From Halobacteriovorax marinus (GTDB taxonomy: Bacteria; Bdellovibrionota; Bacteriovoracia; Bacteriovoracales; Bacteriovoracaceae): a DNA stretch of 64,000 nt. Of the stretch, positions 42,699-51,022 are shown one piece after another (position 1 is the stretch's first letter; every line of letters begins with the position of its first letter). The translations under genes were made by a program, and so were the position numbers. Under the pieces are notes generated by a model, which saw only the letters and a list, made by a program, of their open reading frames with translations, had not been told where the DNA came from and searched no databases. Location: NCBI GenBank assembly GCA_002163155.1, contig MAAO01000004.1, positions 372,001-436,000 on the forward strand. Reading direction: 5' to 3'.

Positions 42699-43455
42699 TA
42701 CATCTAACTTCAATATTTACGTTTTTTGCAAATTCTCTCAATTCAGGAAATGTCGTTTTCTTGTAATGAAGTACGCTGGCAAAGGCAACGGCATCAGCAC
42801 CACCTATTTTAACAACATCTTCTAAGTGTATATTTTTTCCCATTCCGCCACATGCAATAATGGGAACATTAACGACCTCAGAGATAACTTTGACTAAATT
42901 TATGTCAAACCCTTTCTTCGTGCCTTCCTTATCAATAGAAGTTAACATAACTTCTCCAGCACCAAGGGTCACAGCTTTCTTTACCCACTCAGACACATCT
43001 AATCCGGTTGGCTCTCGTCCATTATCAACATACGCTTCCCACTTTCCTTCTTCTTTAAACTTTGCTTCAACAGAAAGGACCATACATTGACTTCCAAACT
43101 TTTCAGCGACTTCTGAAATTAGTTCAGGACGAGAAATTGCTGCAGTATTAATAGCAACTTTATCTGCTCCACATCTTAAAATATGATTAACGTCTTCAAT
43201 ACTTCTTATTCCCCCACCAACAGTAATGGGAATAAAAACATCTTTTGTAACATTTTCAACGATTTCTCCAAGAGAATTTCTTCCATATAGACTAGCAACA
43301 GCATCCATATAAATAAGTTCATCAGCTCCCTGCAGATAATAGTCTTTTGCAAAATTATGAGGACAACCAATAACTCTTACCCCTTCAAGGTTGATTCCCT
43401 TAATAAGATTAGGTCCTTTAATATCTAGTCGAGCAATTAGCCTTATCTTTCTCAT
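42685..43455 (-). CDS. hisF: HisF-like partner of the sugar amidotransferase
   Basis: A 256-residue TIM barrel of the HisF family: RLIARLDIKGPNLIKG (Asp11 equivalent present), ITVGGGIRSIEDVNHILRCGADKVAINTAA, REPTGLDVSEW, IIACGGMG. Histidine-biosynthetic HisF has a second catalytic Asp (about residue 130). Here the matching strand reads LSVEAKF, with Glu, as in HisF homologues of lipopolysaccharide loci that only channel ammonia. This fits a WbpG-HisH-HisF complex. It lies between the amidotransferase-like gene and hisH within a tight operon. Confidence 0.85.
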   Translation of the reverse strand: MRKIRLIARLDIKGPNLIKGINLEGVRVIGCPHNFAKDYYLQGADELIYMDAVASLYGRNSLGEIVENVTKDVFIPITVGGGIRSIEDVNHILRCGADKVAINTAAISRPELISEVAEKFGSQCMVLSVEAKFKEEGKWEAYVDNGREPTGLDVSEWVKKAVTLGAGEVMLTSIDKEGTKKGFDINLVKVISEVVNVPIIACGGMGKNIHLEDVVKIGGADAVAFASVLHYKKTTFPELREFAKNVNIEVRCNENK

Positions 43456-43462
43456 TCAATAC

Positions 43463-44620
43463 CTACTGATCGTAAACAGCACTATTAAGCTTCCACTCTC
43501 CGCTTTCTTTTGTCCAAATATGTGGCGATCGCCAACTATCTATAACATCATGAAATTCCTCTTTGGTAATTGAGCAAAAGTCCAAGAATTCTTGATAATA
43601 CTTCTGAGGAAACTCTCCGTCATACCGTTTAACAAGAGCACACCCTTCTTCACGAGTTATTTTTTCGTCTCGAATCTCGTGCGCAGTATCTGAAGTAGTT
43701 CGCCCTATTCCAAATTTTATGTAGGCGAGATAGTAATGATATCCATCAAATCTATCATCTAGACTCGCATACTTTGAATAAGTTCCTTCATTTCTTTCAG
43801 GATTGGGTACAAAGTCAACATTGTCAGTTGCATAATAGAAATTCTCTTGAGGATCCCAATTCTTATAATATCCAAAGAAATGAATCGATGTTTTATTATC
43901 TACAATATCTTTATAATCAGGGGCCATAAAGGGTTTTAAGTCTGACATAGAAACTCCATGTTCAGTCCAAAACTCAGGAGGTAACCCAGAAAAATAATGC
44001 TCATCATGGTCTGCGATATCTCTATCGGGCCTAAGAGCATTTTTCATATCCCCACCATACTCGACCTCACCATTCTCACCATACATGATTAAAGGGACTT
44101 TATATTTAACAGAGATATGAAGAGGAAAGTTTGTCTGACCGTAAATAAAAGGTTGAAACGGATCTCCAATATGCTTAAAAGATAATTCAGTTAACTTCCT
44201 AGTAACTTTTGGATTTGGTGTTCCTAAAATATGATCAAATCCAGATGCTATAAAGTTATCAAGATTCTCTCTTCCAATTTCAGTACTTTTCAAAGGTGAC
44301 CAAGTAACCGTTAAGGGATTCATTCCATATTTATATTTTAATTGATGAGCTACAAAACTTCCATCTTTACCACCACTACAGGGAACTATTACGTCAAAAT
44401 CACCATTATCTTTCCTATATTTATCACATAGATCCATCAACTCTTTTTCTCTCTGAGTCCAATCTATTTCACTTCTTTTGAATTTAGAAAAAGTACAAGC
44501 CGAACAAACTCCATTTTCATCAAAAGTTATTCTTGGCCTCTGATTTGATATTGTACATTTTTTACAAAACGTAATTTCCGTAGGTAAGCTATATCTAGCT
44601 TGAACATCCTTTCTTTCCAT
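43463..44620 (-). CDS. ptmG: N-acetyl sugar amidotransferase (WbpG/PtmG-type)
   Basis: A 385-residue protein of the WbpG/PseA/PtmG family (TIGR03573): two CxxC pairs at the N-terminus (FCKKC and CSAC, a metal site), then a PP-loop ATPase domain with VIVPCSGGKDGSFVAHQL. It uses ATP and ammonia from HisH-HisF to turn a 5-acetamido group into an acetamidino group. In Campylobacter the legionaminic acid branch uses PtmG in this way. Its position between ptmE and hisF in the leg operon suggests the product is an acetamidino-legionaminic acid. The ATG follows an AGGA site. Substrate assignment is inference from the operon. Confidence 0.87.
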   Translation of the reverse strand: MERKDVQARYSLPTEITFCKKCTISNQRPRITFDENGVCSACTFSKFKRSEIDWTQREKELMDLCDKYRKDNGDFDVIVPCSGGKDGSFVAHQLKYKYGMNPLTVTWSPLKSTEIGRENLDNFIASGFDHILGTPNPKVTRKLTELSFKHIGDPFQPFIYGQTNFPLHISVKYKVPLIMYGENGEVEYGGDMKNALRPDRDIADHDEHYFSGLPPEFWTEHGVSMSDLKPFMAPDYKDIVDNKTSIHFFGYYKNWDPQENFYYATDNVDFVPNPERNEGTYSKYASLDDRFDGYHYYLAYIKFGIGRTTSDTAHEIRDEKITREEGCALVKRYDGEFPQKYYQEFLDFCSITKEEFHDVIDSWRSPHIWTKESGEWKLNSAVYDQ

Positions 44621-44677
44621 TTCTATATCCTGTTTTTTAAGAAAAATTTATTATGTATGTCATAATTCATAAAGTTA

Positions 44678-45736
44678 TTACTCTTTTCTAATATTCTTTC
44701 TAGCCTTATCTAAATCAGCTGGTCTTCCAACATCGAGCCAAGGCTCATGCATTGGATAGACAATTGTTCGCATTCCATTATTCTGTAGCTTAGTAAATAA
44801 TGCAGGCATATCATAACGCTTCCCTGGCTCCAAAAGAGATAAGGAACTTGGCTCTAGTACATAAACTCCAGCGTTAATATGACTTCTAGTAATTGGTTTT
44901 TCCTCAAAGCCTATAATATCAACTCCTTTTATTTTAACTACACCAAAAGGGTGCTGCCACTCATGATGTCTAACGGCCATGGTTGCTTTCGCGTCATTAC
45001 GCTCATGAAAGTCAACCATCTCGCTATAGCGAACCTCACAAAGTACATCTCCATTTGTTACAATAAAAGGCACATTAGGTTTTGCACTTAATAAGCTTAA
45101 AGCACCAGCAGTTCCAAGAGGTTCAACCTCCTTCACATACTCAATATTAATATCCCAACTAGATCCATCTCCAAAATAAGACTCAATCATTTCACCACAG
45201 TAATGTAGAGAAATGACAAAATTCTTAAACCCGTCAGACTTTGCTTTTAAAATTATATGCTCCAACATTGGTTTCCCATGAATTTCCAACATTGGTTTTG
45301 GACAATTTTCCGTAAGAGGAAGCAATCTCGTCCCCTTTCCGCCGGCCATAATTACAATTATATTTTCTCGCTCAGCTGTGGAGAAAAGTTCCTCCCATAA
45401 ATGTAGGCCCATAACTTTCCTATTCTCATCTACAATAGGCAATTGATGTAGGCGATTACCCCGCATTAATTCTAATGCTGTTTCCCTTGGAAGATTGGCG
45501 GGTACAACAATTGGTCTCTTATGAATTATAGCTTCAATTGGTGTATCCATATTGTAGCCTTTTAGGAGTCCTCTTCTAATGTCTCCATCTGTCAAAGTAC
45601 CAATCAAGCAAGTACTTTTATCAACACATAAAATTATTTGAAGGCAAGATTTATCCATATTTTTAATTGCCTCTCTAATTGTTGCCCCAGGAGACAACAA
45701 TGATTCTTTCCAAGACTTAGATAAATTGTTTTCCAT
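44678..45736 (-). CDS. ptmE: CBS-domain sugar-1-phosphate guanylyltransferase (PtmE-like)
   Basis: About 352 residues: two N-terminal CBS modules (about 10-120, with GTLTDGDIRRGLLKG and LHQLPIVDENRKVMG), then a nucleotidyltransferase domain with VIMAGGKGTRLLPLTENCPKPML (LAGGxGTRL-type loop), VTNGDVL and a closing WLDVGRPADLDKA. PtmE of the Campylobacter legionaminic pathway activates glucosamine-1-phosphate with GTP, giving the GDP route to legionaminic acid. The CBS pair suggests allosteric control by an adenine nucleotide. The start is the ATG at 45736 (a TTG four codons earlier is possible). The enzymes that make GlcN-1-P (PtmF, PtmA, PgmL type) are not seen in the window. Confidence 0.85.
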   Translation of the reverse strand: MENNLSKSWKESLLSPGATIREAIKNMDKSCLQIILCVDKSTCLIGTLTDGDIRRGLLKGYNMDTPIEAIIHKRPIVVPANLPRETALELMRGNRLHQLPIVDENRKVMGLHLWEELFSTAERENIIVIMAGGKGTRLLPLTENCPKPMLEIHGKPMLEHIILKAKSDGFKNFVISLHYCGEMIESYFGDGSSWDINIEYVKEVEPLGTAGALSLLSAKPNVPFIVTNGDVLCEVRYSEMVDFHERNDAKATMAVRHHEWQHPFGVVKIKGVDIIGFEEKPITRSHINAGVYVLEPSSLSLLEPGKRYDMPALFTKLQNNGMRTIVYPMHEPWLDVGRPADLDKARKNIRKE

Positions 45737-45756
45737 AATATTTTCCAACTTTTAAT

Positions 45757-46332
45757 TTATTTTGCAGGTATTCCCATAACCATTTTACCATCTGCAACAT
45801 CTGTTACAACAACTGCTCCTGCTGCAATTAAACAATTTTTCCCAATTTTTATATTTTGTATAATTCGTGCCCCCATTCCAATAAATGAGCCTTCGCCAAT
45901 CGAGACACTTCCCGAAATAACTGCACCAGGAGCAATATGAACATGTGAACCAATCATACAATCATGGTCTACAATTGCTCCTGTATTAATAAGTACGTTT
46001 TCACCAATCACTACTCCTCGTTGAATAATAGCTCCAGCAAAAAATTGAACACCTTCCCCAAACTGAACTTCTCTAGAAACTATCGCACTTGGATGTATTA
46101 AATTTTTAAAGAAATATCCAGCATTCTTGTACTTAGAAAAAATTTTCTTCCTAAGTACAGTATTTCGAACTCCGCCAACACCATTAATCACAGAGGTATT
46201 TTTTTTAAACTCTTTTATGAGCAATTCATCGTTCTCAACCTTACCCTGAACATTATCTCCATTCAAAAGAACTATGTCCTCGACTACCTTTGAATGTCCT
46301 CCAGCTCCTAAAATATATAAATATTCAATCAT
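45757..46332 (-). CDS. legH: PglD-like sugar N-acetyltransferase (LegH-type)
   Basis: A 191-residue protein: an N-terminal Rossmann-like domain (YILGAGGHSKVVED) and a C-terminal left-handed beta-helix of hexapeptide repeats (about 85-185). The catalytic His of PglD is matched by VDHDC (His about 123), with GSHVHIAPGAV after it. It acetylates the C4 amino group of a GDP- or UDP-4-amino-4,6-dideoxy-GlcNAc, the step after LegC. It overlaps legI by four bases and precedes ptmE by 20. Confidence 0.87.
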   Translation of the reverse strand: MIEYLYILGAGGHSKVVEDIVLLNGDNVQGKVENDELLIKEFKKNTSVINGVGGVRNTVLRKKIFSKYKNAGYFFKNLIHPSAIVSREVQFGEGVQFFAGAIIQRGVVIGENVLINTGAIVDHDCMIGSHVHIAPGAVISGSVSIGEGSFIGMGARIIQNIKIGKNCLIAAGAVVVTDVADGKMVMGIPAK

Positions 46333-47405
46333 AGCTCTACCATATCATTTTCTTTAAAACTTCTATTCGCTTTTTCCCCAAGGCAGCTCCAAAATTCGAT
46401 AGGCTTCATCCCACCCTCAGGCCTCTTAAAGGTCAAATTATCTTTACTGAAAAAATCACCTTTTTTTATTTCTCTTGAAGCAACAATAGATTTACGAGCA
46501 ACGACTTTATTTTTAAGTTCTGCCTGGGTAGCTTTCTTTACAAAAGAACCCAAAGACTCTTCAATATCTCTAATATTAGAAACCATTTCTTTTAACTCTA
46601 TTGGCTCCAAAGAAGCTCTATGATCTGGACCAGGCATTTCTCTATCTAATGTAAAATGCTTTTCGATTACGCTTGCCCCTAAGCTAACTGCTCCAATTGC
46701 AACATGAATCCCCATAGTATGATCAGAATATCCCGTCCTTAAATCAAATTCCTCTCTAAGAGTTTTCATTGCATTCAAGTTTACATCACACATTTCTGTT
46801 GGATATTGAGTAGTACAATGTAAAAGAGTTACGTTTTCTTTCAACTTTGCTCTTCCTTCATTACATGAGAAAGCCTTTTTAAAATTATGAATATTCACTA
46901 CCTCTTTCTTTAAATAACCAAACGCTAAGACCCCAAGGGCCTCCCGCACTTCTTCAATAGTTGCCATTCCTGTAGAGATTATAACTTTTTGACCTAGCCG
47001 AGCTATTTCCAGCAAGAATGGAGAATTAGTTAGATCTCCCGAAGAAACTTTTATAAAAGGAAGAGAAAATTCTCTTATGAGCATGTGAAGTGAATCAACA
47101 TCAAAGGGTGTAGAAAGAAAACGAATACCTCTAGAGTTACAATAATCGAATAGCTCTTGATGCTCTGAGTAGTTTAATTCAAGTCTCTTTAACATCTCAA
47201 ATTGAGATTCTACCTTACCTGTGTTTTCCTTTTGATACTCAGCCATTGAAGCGTCTTTCACGACAAGCTTATTCGCTTTAAATGTTTGAAACTTAACAGC
47301 ATCAACTCCAGAATCTACAGCAACATCTATCAACTTCTTAGCTAAATCGATGGAACCATTATGATTGACACCTGCTTCAGCAATAATAAAAACACTATGA
47401 CTCAT
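46329..47405 (-). CDS. legI: NeuB-like N,N'-diacetyllegionaminic acid synthase
   Basis: About 358 residues from the ATG at 47403-47405, which has GAGAGG just upstream (an ATG five codons earlier lacks a site). It comprises a NeuB TIM barrel (FIIAEAGVNHNGS, DAVKFQTF, LHCTTQYPT, GYSDHTMG, EKHFTLDREMPGPDH) and a C-terminal SAF/antifreeze-like domain (about 295-358, starting VARKSIVASREIKKG). It condenses the 2,4-diacetamido-mannose analogue with phosphoenolpyruvate. It is a full-length family member, unlike the second NeuB-like gene at 59.1 kb. Overlaps legG by 11 bases. Confidence 0.9.
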   Translation of the reverse strand: MSHSVFIIAEAGVNHNGSIDLAKKLIDVAVDSGVDAVKFQTFKANKLVVKDASMAEYQKENTGKVESQFEMLKRLELNYSEHQELFDYCNSRGIRFLSTPFDVDSLHMLIREFSLPFIKVSSGDLTNSPFLLEIARLGQKVIISTGMATIEEVREALGVLAFGYLKKEVVNIHNFKKAFSCNEGRAKLKENVTLLHCTTQYPTEMCDVNLNAMKTLREEFDLRTGYSDHTMGIHVAIGAVSLGASVIEKHFTLDREMPGPDHRASLEPIELKEMVSNIRDIEESLGSFVKKATQAELKNKVVARKSIVASREIKKGDFFSKDNLTFKRPEGGMKPIEFWSCLGEKANRSFKENDMVEL

Positions 47406-48564
47406 AATTCCTCTCAACATGATAAAATTTCTTTTTTAAACAGTTTTCTTTTAAAGGAAATTTTTTTAAAATTTCAATTATCAGCGAAGAACTATTTCCA
47501 TTGCCATAAGGAGTTTCAATTTTTGAGCAATCTAGATCCATCGCTATTTTTATATTATTCAATATATGATTTTTTAAAGGTGATGAATTTAATATAGATT
47601 TAGATTGCAATCTTCCGCCCTGTCGATCACCTATATTCACTGTCGCAACTCCCATACTAGGAGCCTCGTAAATCCCACTAGACGAATTGCCAAGAACAAG
47701 ATCCACTTTAGACATGACACTTAAGTATCTGAGCTGTCCCAACGAAAAATAAGCAAAAGAACTAGGATTTTTTTCAACAAACTCATCAATCATTTCACCA
47801 ATAAGCCTTCCTCCTGCATCAGAGTTAGACTTTGTAAATATAATCCCAAACTCGTCCCCTAACTCTTCAAGAGCATTTAACAACTCCTTAAAGTCTTCCT
47901 TATAAGAATTATTTTCTAATGTTACAGGGTGGTAGGTTACGAGAATGTTCTGTTTCTTAAAAGTGAGTTTTAAATCATTTTCAATTTTTTTTAATGAAAG
48001 AAGTTTAAGATTCTTTATATAATCAACTCCAGTACTTCCGACATTAAATACTCTTTCGGGCTCCTCTCCCAATTGAACAACTCTTTGTCTTGAAACTTCA
48101 TTTGAAGTGAAGTGTAAGTAAGACATTTTAGTCATGCCATGCCTAAAAGCTTCATCCTGGGCTCCTTCAGTAGTATCTCCACCAAACATGTGAGCGACAA
48201 CCTTATTACTGACAAATGCTGCCTGTGTAACTGCAAACATTTCATAGCGGTCCCCTAAGACCAGTACAATATCAGGACTGAGTTCATTAAAGGTATTTGA
48301 GAATCCTATAAGGGTATGACCCATTGATTTAATCACCGCAACATTAGAGTCACCAGACTCTATGATCTCTATCTTTTTATCAATTTTAAATCCATCACTC
48401 TCTATGAGTTTATATGTATGACCAAAGCTACCTGAGAGGTGAGTTCCTGTAACAATCAACTGTAACTCAAGATCTGGATCATCTTGAATCTTTTTCATTG
48501 GCCAATAAAGAAGTCCATAATCCGCTCGACTACTTGTAACAACACAAATTTTTCTTTTAATCAT
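47395..48564 (-). CDS. legG: Hydrolysing NDP-HexNAc 2-epimerase (NeuC/LegG-type)
   Basis: A 389-residue member of the hydrolysing 2-epimerase family: CVVTSSRADYGLLYWPM (the SRADYG signature of NeuC/LegG), VLVLGDRYEMFAVTQAA, HMFGGDTTEGAQDEAFRHGMTKMS, and GNSSSGIYEAPSMGV. It removes the nucleotide and inverts C2, giving 2,4-diacetamido-2,4,6-trideoxymannose for LegI. It directly follows legC (one-base overlap, TAATG), so the order legB-legC-legG-legI matches the reaction order. Confidence 0.9.
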   Translation of the reverse strand: MIKRKICVVTSSRADYGLLYWPMKKIQDDPDLELQLIVTGTHLSGSFGHTYKLIESDGFKIDKKIEIIESGDSNVAVIKSMGHTLIGFSNTFNELSPDIVLVLGDRYEMFAVTQAAFVSNKVVAHMFGGDTTEGAQDEAFRHGMTKMSYLHFTSNEVSRQRVVQLGEEPERVFNVGSTGVDYIKNLKLLSLKKIENDLKLTFKKQNILVTYHPVTLENNSYKEDFKELLNALEELGDEFGIIFTKSNSDAGGRLIGEMIDEFVEKNPSSFAYFSLGQLRYLSVMSKVDLVLGNSSSGIYEAPSMGVATVNIGDRQGGRLQSKSILNSSPLKNHILNNIKIAMDLDCSKIETPYGNGNSSSLIIEILKKFPLKENCLKKKFYHVERNYES

Positions 48565-49739
48565 TAAATTTCTCCAAGATAAGGACTACTTGGAATATTT
48601 ATAATTGCTTTTTCTAGATATTTAGCACAACTCAGATCCTCCATTTGAGGACAACTAACGTAAGGACTTAAACTTGAAATAAGCTTCCACGCTGGACGAG
48701 TCATTAAATTATCTGCGTTAGTTAGCTTTAAAATTTCATCCCTGATACCCAAGAAATCTTCTTTTAAGATTAAGGTATTCAACCAATAATTACTCTTTGT
48801 CCCTTCATTTTCATTGAAAAAGTAAACATAAGGATTATTTTCAAATGCTCTCTGATATAAGCTTGCAAGATTTCTTTTCTTCTCAATAAAACTAGGTAAG
48901 ACCTCTAACTGCGCACACCCTAATGCCGCATTTAAATTTGGTAATCTATAGTTAAAACCCACCTCATCGTGAATAAATTCCCACGGATGACTAACTTTAC
49001 TCGTTTTAGTGATATGCTTCAACCTATCAGCTAAGACTGAATCATTAGTTAAAATTGCACCTCCACCACCCGTTGTAATAATTTTATTGCCATTAAAGCT
49101 AAGAACTGCAAGCTCTCCAAAACATCCCGTATGTTTTCCCTCATAGTAACTTCCAAGAGACTCGGCGGCATCCTCAATGAGTTTAATATGAAATTCTTTG
49201 CAGACTTTCACTAACTCATTTATTTTTACAGGATGACCAAATGTATGCATCGCCATTAGAGCGCTAATTCTGCGTTTGGTTTTTTTATTATAACATTCGA
49301 AATTTTTAATCTCTGTATTATCTTTTAAATAGGCCCTTAACTTTTGAGGATCAACACCCATTGTTTCTTTTTCACTATCAACAAAGTGCGGAAAGGCGCC
49401 GCAATAACGAACAGAGTTTGCTGTTGCTACAAACGTAAAAGCTGGAACTAAAACTTCATCATTTTCCTTAACACCAAGAACTACCATTGCAGCATGTAGC
49501 CCAGCGGTTCCATTCACAACCGCAATTGCATGTTTTATTCCAGTAAATTTCTCAAGTCCTCTCTCAAAGTCCTCAACATAACTTCCTACTGATGAAACCC
49601 ATCCTGTATCTATGCAATCTTTTACGTAATCAAGCTCATTCGCCCTAAAGGATGGCTCATGTAAAGGCACGAAACCATCACGATTTCCCACAACACTTCT
49701 TATTATTTTTAATACCTCTTCGGCAGGATTTTTAGACAT
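48564..49739 (-). CDS. legC: PLP-dependent sugar aminotransferase (LegC-type)
   Basis: A 391-residue DegT/DnrJ/EryC1 aminotransferase. HAIAVVNGTAGLHAAMVVLGV, AHTFGHP-like loop, EDAAESLGS, and VLSFNGNKIITTGGGGAIL with the PLP lysine (NGNKIIT) are intact. The N-terminal FVPLHEPSFRANE and length match LegC rather than PseC or PglE. It adds the C4 amino group after LegB. It overlaps legB by eight bases and legG by one, consistent with coupled translation. Confidence 0.88.
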   Translation of the reverse strand: MSKNPAEEVLKIIRSVVGNRDGFVPLHEPSFRANELDYVKDCIDTGWVSSVGSYVEDFERGLEKFTGIKHAIAVVNGTAGLHAAMVVLGVKENDEVLVPAFTFVATANSVRYCGAFPHFVDSEKETMGVDPQKLRAYLKDNTEIKNFECYNKKTKRRISALMAMHTFGHPVKINELVKVCKEFHIKLIEDAAESLGSYYEGKHTGCFGELAVLSFNGNKIITTGGGGAILTNDSVLADRLKHITKTSKVSHPWEFIHDEVGFNYRLPNLNAALGCAQLEVLPSFIEKKRNLASLYQRAFENNPYVYFFNENEGTKSNYWLNTLILKEDFLGIRDEILKLTNADNLMTRPAWKLISSLSPYVSCPQMEDLSCAKYLEKAIINIPSSPYLGEI

Positions 49740-50727
49740 TGTAAATATCAGCCTTATATTTATTTAAATTTTCTAATCTACAAAACCATTCGACAGTCTC
49801 AAGAAGACCTCTCTTGAATCCATCTCTTCCGCCATATGAAGGCTCCCAACCAATTAATTCTTTTGCTTTTTTATTTTCAGCCCACAATCTATTTACTTCA
49901 CTTTTTTCAGGGCGCTTTCTTTGCTCATCAGATTCAATTATAATTTTCTTATTCATAACTTCCGAAATAATTTCAACAGTATCTCCAATAGAGACTTCAA
50001 AATTACTTCCAATATTTATAATTTCTCCATTCGATTTGTCAGAGTTCCCTACCGATATAAACCCATCAACTGTATCTTTCACAAAATTAAAATCTCTAGT
50101 AGGACTTAAGGAGCCTAACTTAATGGTACTCATGCCGCTCGCAATCTGAGTAATAACTGTTGGAATAATTGCCCTTGCTGACTGCCTTGGCCCATATGTA
50201 TTAAAAGGGCGAATAATAGATACGGGAGTGTCAAAAGAATTATAGAAGGACATTGCAATTTGATCTGCCCCTATTTTTGAAGCAGAATATGGAGACTGAC
50301 CCTGCAATGGATGCTCCTCCGTAATTGGGACGAATTGAGCTGTTCCATACACTTCACTTGTTGATGTGTGCACAACTTTACTTATTCCCAAGTCTCTTGC
50401 TGCCTGAACCACATTTAAAGTACCTTTAACATTTGTATCAATATAAGTGTCTGGTGAATGATATGAGTAGGGTATAGCAATTAAGGCCGCTAAATGATAA
50501 ACCATTTCACAATCTTTCATTGCTGACCTAACGCCATTCGGGTCTCTTATGTCACCCATAAATATTTCAAACTTTCCTTTTACATCTTCTGAGCAATGAT
50601 CTAGCCAACCCCATGTACCAAAGGAGTTATATAATACAAAAGCCCTTACCTCGTGTCCTTGCCTTACTAGCTCTTCCGTCAAATGTGATCCAATAAATCC
50701 ATCCGCTCCTGTAACCAATATTTTCAT
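49732..50727 (-). CDS. legB: NDP-GlcNAc 4,6-dehydratase (LegB-type)
   Basis: A 331-residue extended SDR: ILVTGADGFIGSHLTEELV, HLAALIAIPYSYHSPD, STSEVYGTAQ, the YSASKIGADQI Tyr-Lys pair, and RPFNTYGPRQSARA. The ADGFIGSHLTE and IPYSYHSP motifs are characteristic of LegB (GDP-GlcNAc or UDP-GlcNAc dehydratase of legionaminic acid synthesis). It is the first gene of the run and has a GGGGAG site. The 295-base region upstream holds a degenerate direct repeat and separates it from a divergent methyltransferase gene. Confidence 0.9.
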   Translation of the reverse strand: MKILVTGADGFIGSHLTEELVRQGHEVRAFVLYNSFGTWGWLDHCSEDVKGKFEIFMGDIRDPNGVRSAMKDCEMVYHLAALIAIPYSYHSPDTYIDTNVKGTLNVVQAARDLGISKVVHTSTSEVYGTAQFVPITEEHPLQGQSPYSASKIGADQIAMSFYNSFDTPVSIIRPFNTYGPRQSARAIIPTVITQIASGMSTIKLGSLSPTRDFNFVKDTVDGFISVGNSDKSNGEIINIGSNFEVSIGDTVEIISEVMNKKIIIESDEQRKRPEKSEVNRLWAENKKAKELIGWEPSYGGRDGFKRGLLETVEWFCRLENLNKYKADIYNV

Positions 50728-50845
50728 TCAAGGACTCCCCTTTTACTTTTCTCACTGTCATTATCCTGTTAACTAAATTCAGAAGAATTAGTGGATAAGA
50801 ATACATATATCTTGTACCAATTTGTTAAGCACTGAGCAAACAATT

Positions 50846-50940
50846 CTAAAAATGAGCGGTGCACAAGCCTTTCATTATAATTTCTCCAGAAAAAGCTAGA
50901 TTGACAGGATGCTAAAAGCGCAGCGCACCATCCTTTCATT
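50846..50940. repeat. Degenerate 30-base direct repeat in the divergent promoter region
   Basis: Two copies (about 50846-50876 and 50912-50940) share the order CTAAAA, AGCG or CAGC, GCAC and then CCTTTCATT. The right half is closest: GCACAAGCCTTTCATT versus GCACCATCCTTTCATT, 14 of 16 identical. A TATAAT sequence follows each copy (50876-50881 and 50946-50951). The pair lies between legB and a divergent methyltransferase gene and may be a regulator-binding or promoter duplication. No function is known. Confidence 0.5.
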
Positions 50941-51022
50941 CTTGCTATAATTGCGAAAAACCAATGTTCATGGTAGATTTTCTTGAATTTTTCAATAAAA
51001 AATATTACCGAGGGAGATTTTT

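Noticed and set aside
42054-43455. HisH and HisF as histidine biosynthesis genes
   Set aside because: They are embedded with a WbpG/PtmG-type amidotransferase in the legionaminic acid operon, and HisF has Glu at the second catalytic Asp strand.
49814-50149. A 111-residue open frame on the plus strand
   Set aside because: It lies wholly inside legB on the opposite strand and reads as a Ser/Ile/Phe-rich shadow of it.
50901-50906. TTGACA, a consensus -35
   Set aside because: No -10-like hexamer lies 16-18 bases downstream on the same strand. The nearest TATAAT is 39 bases away.
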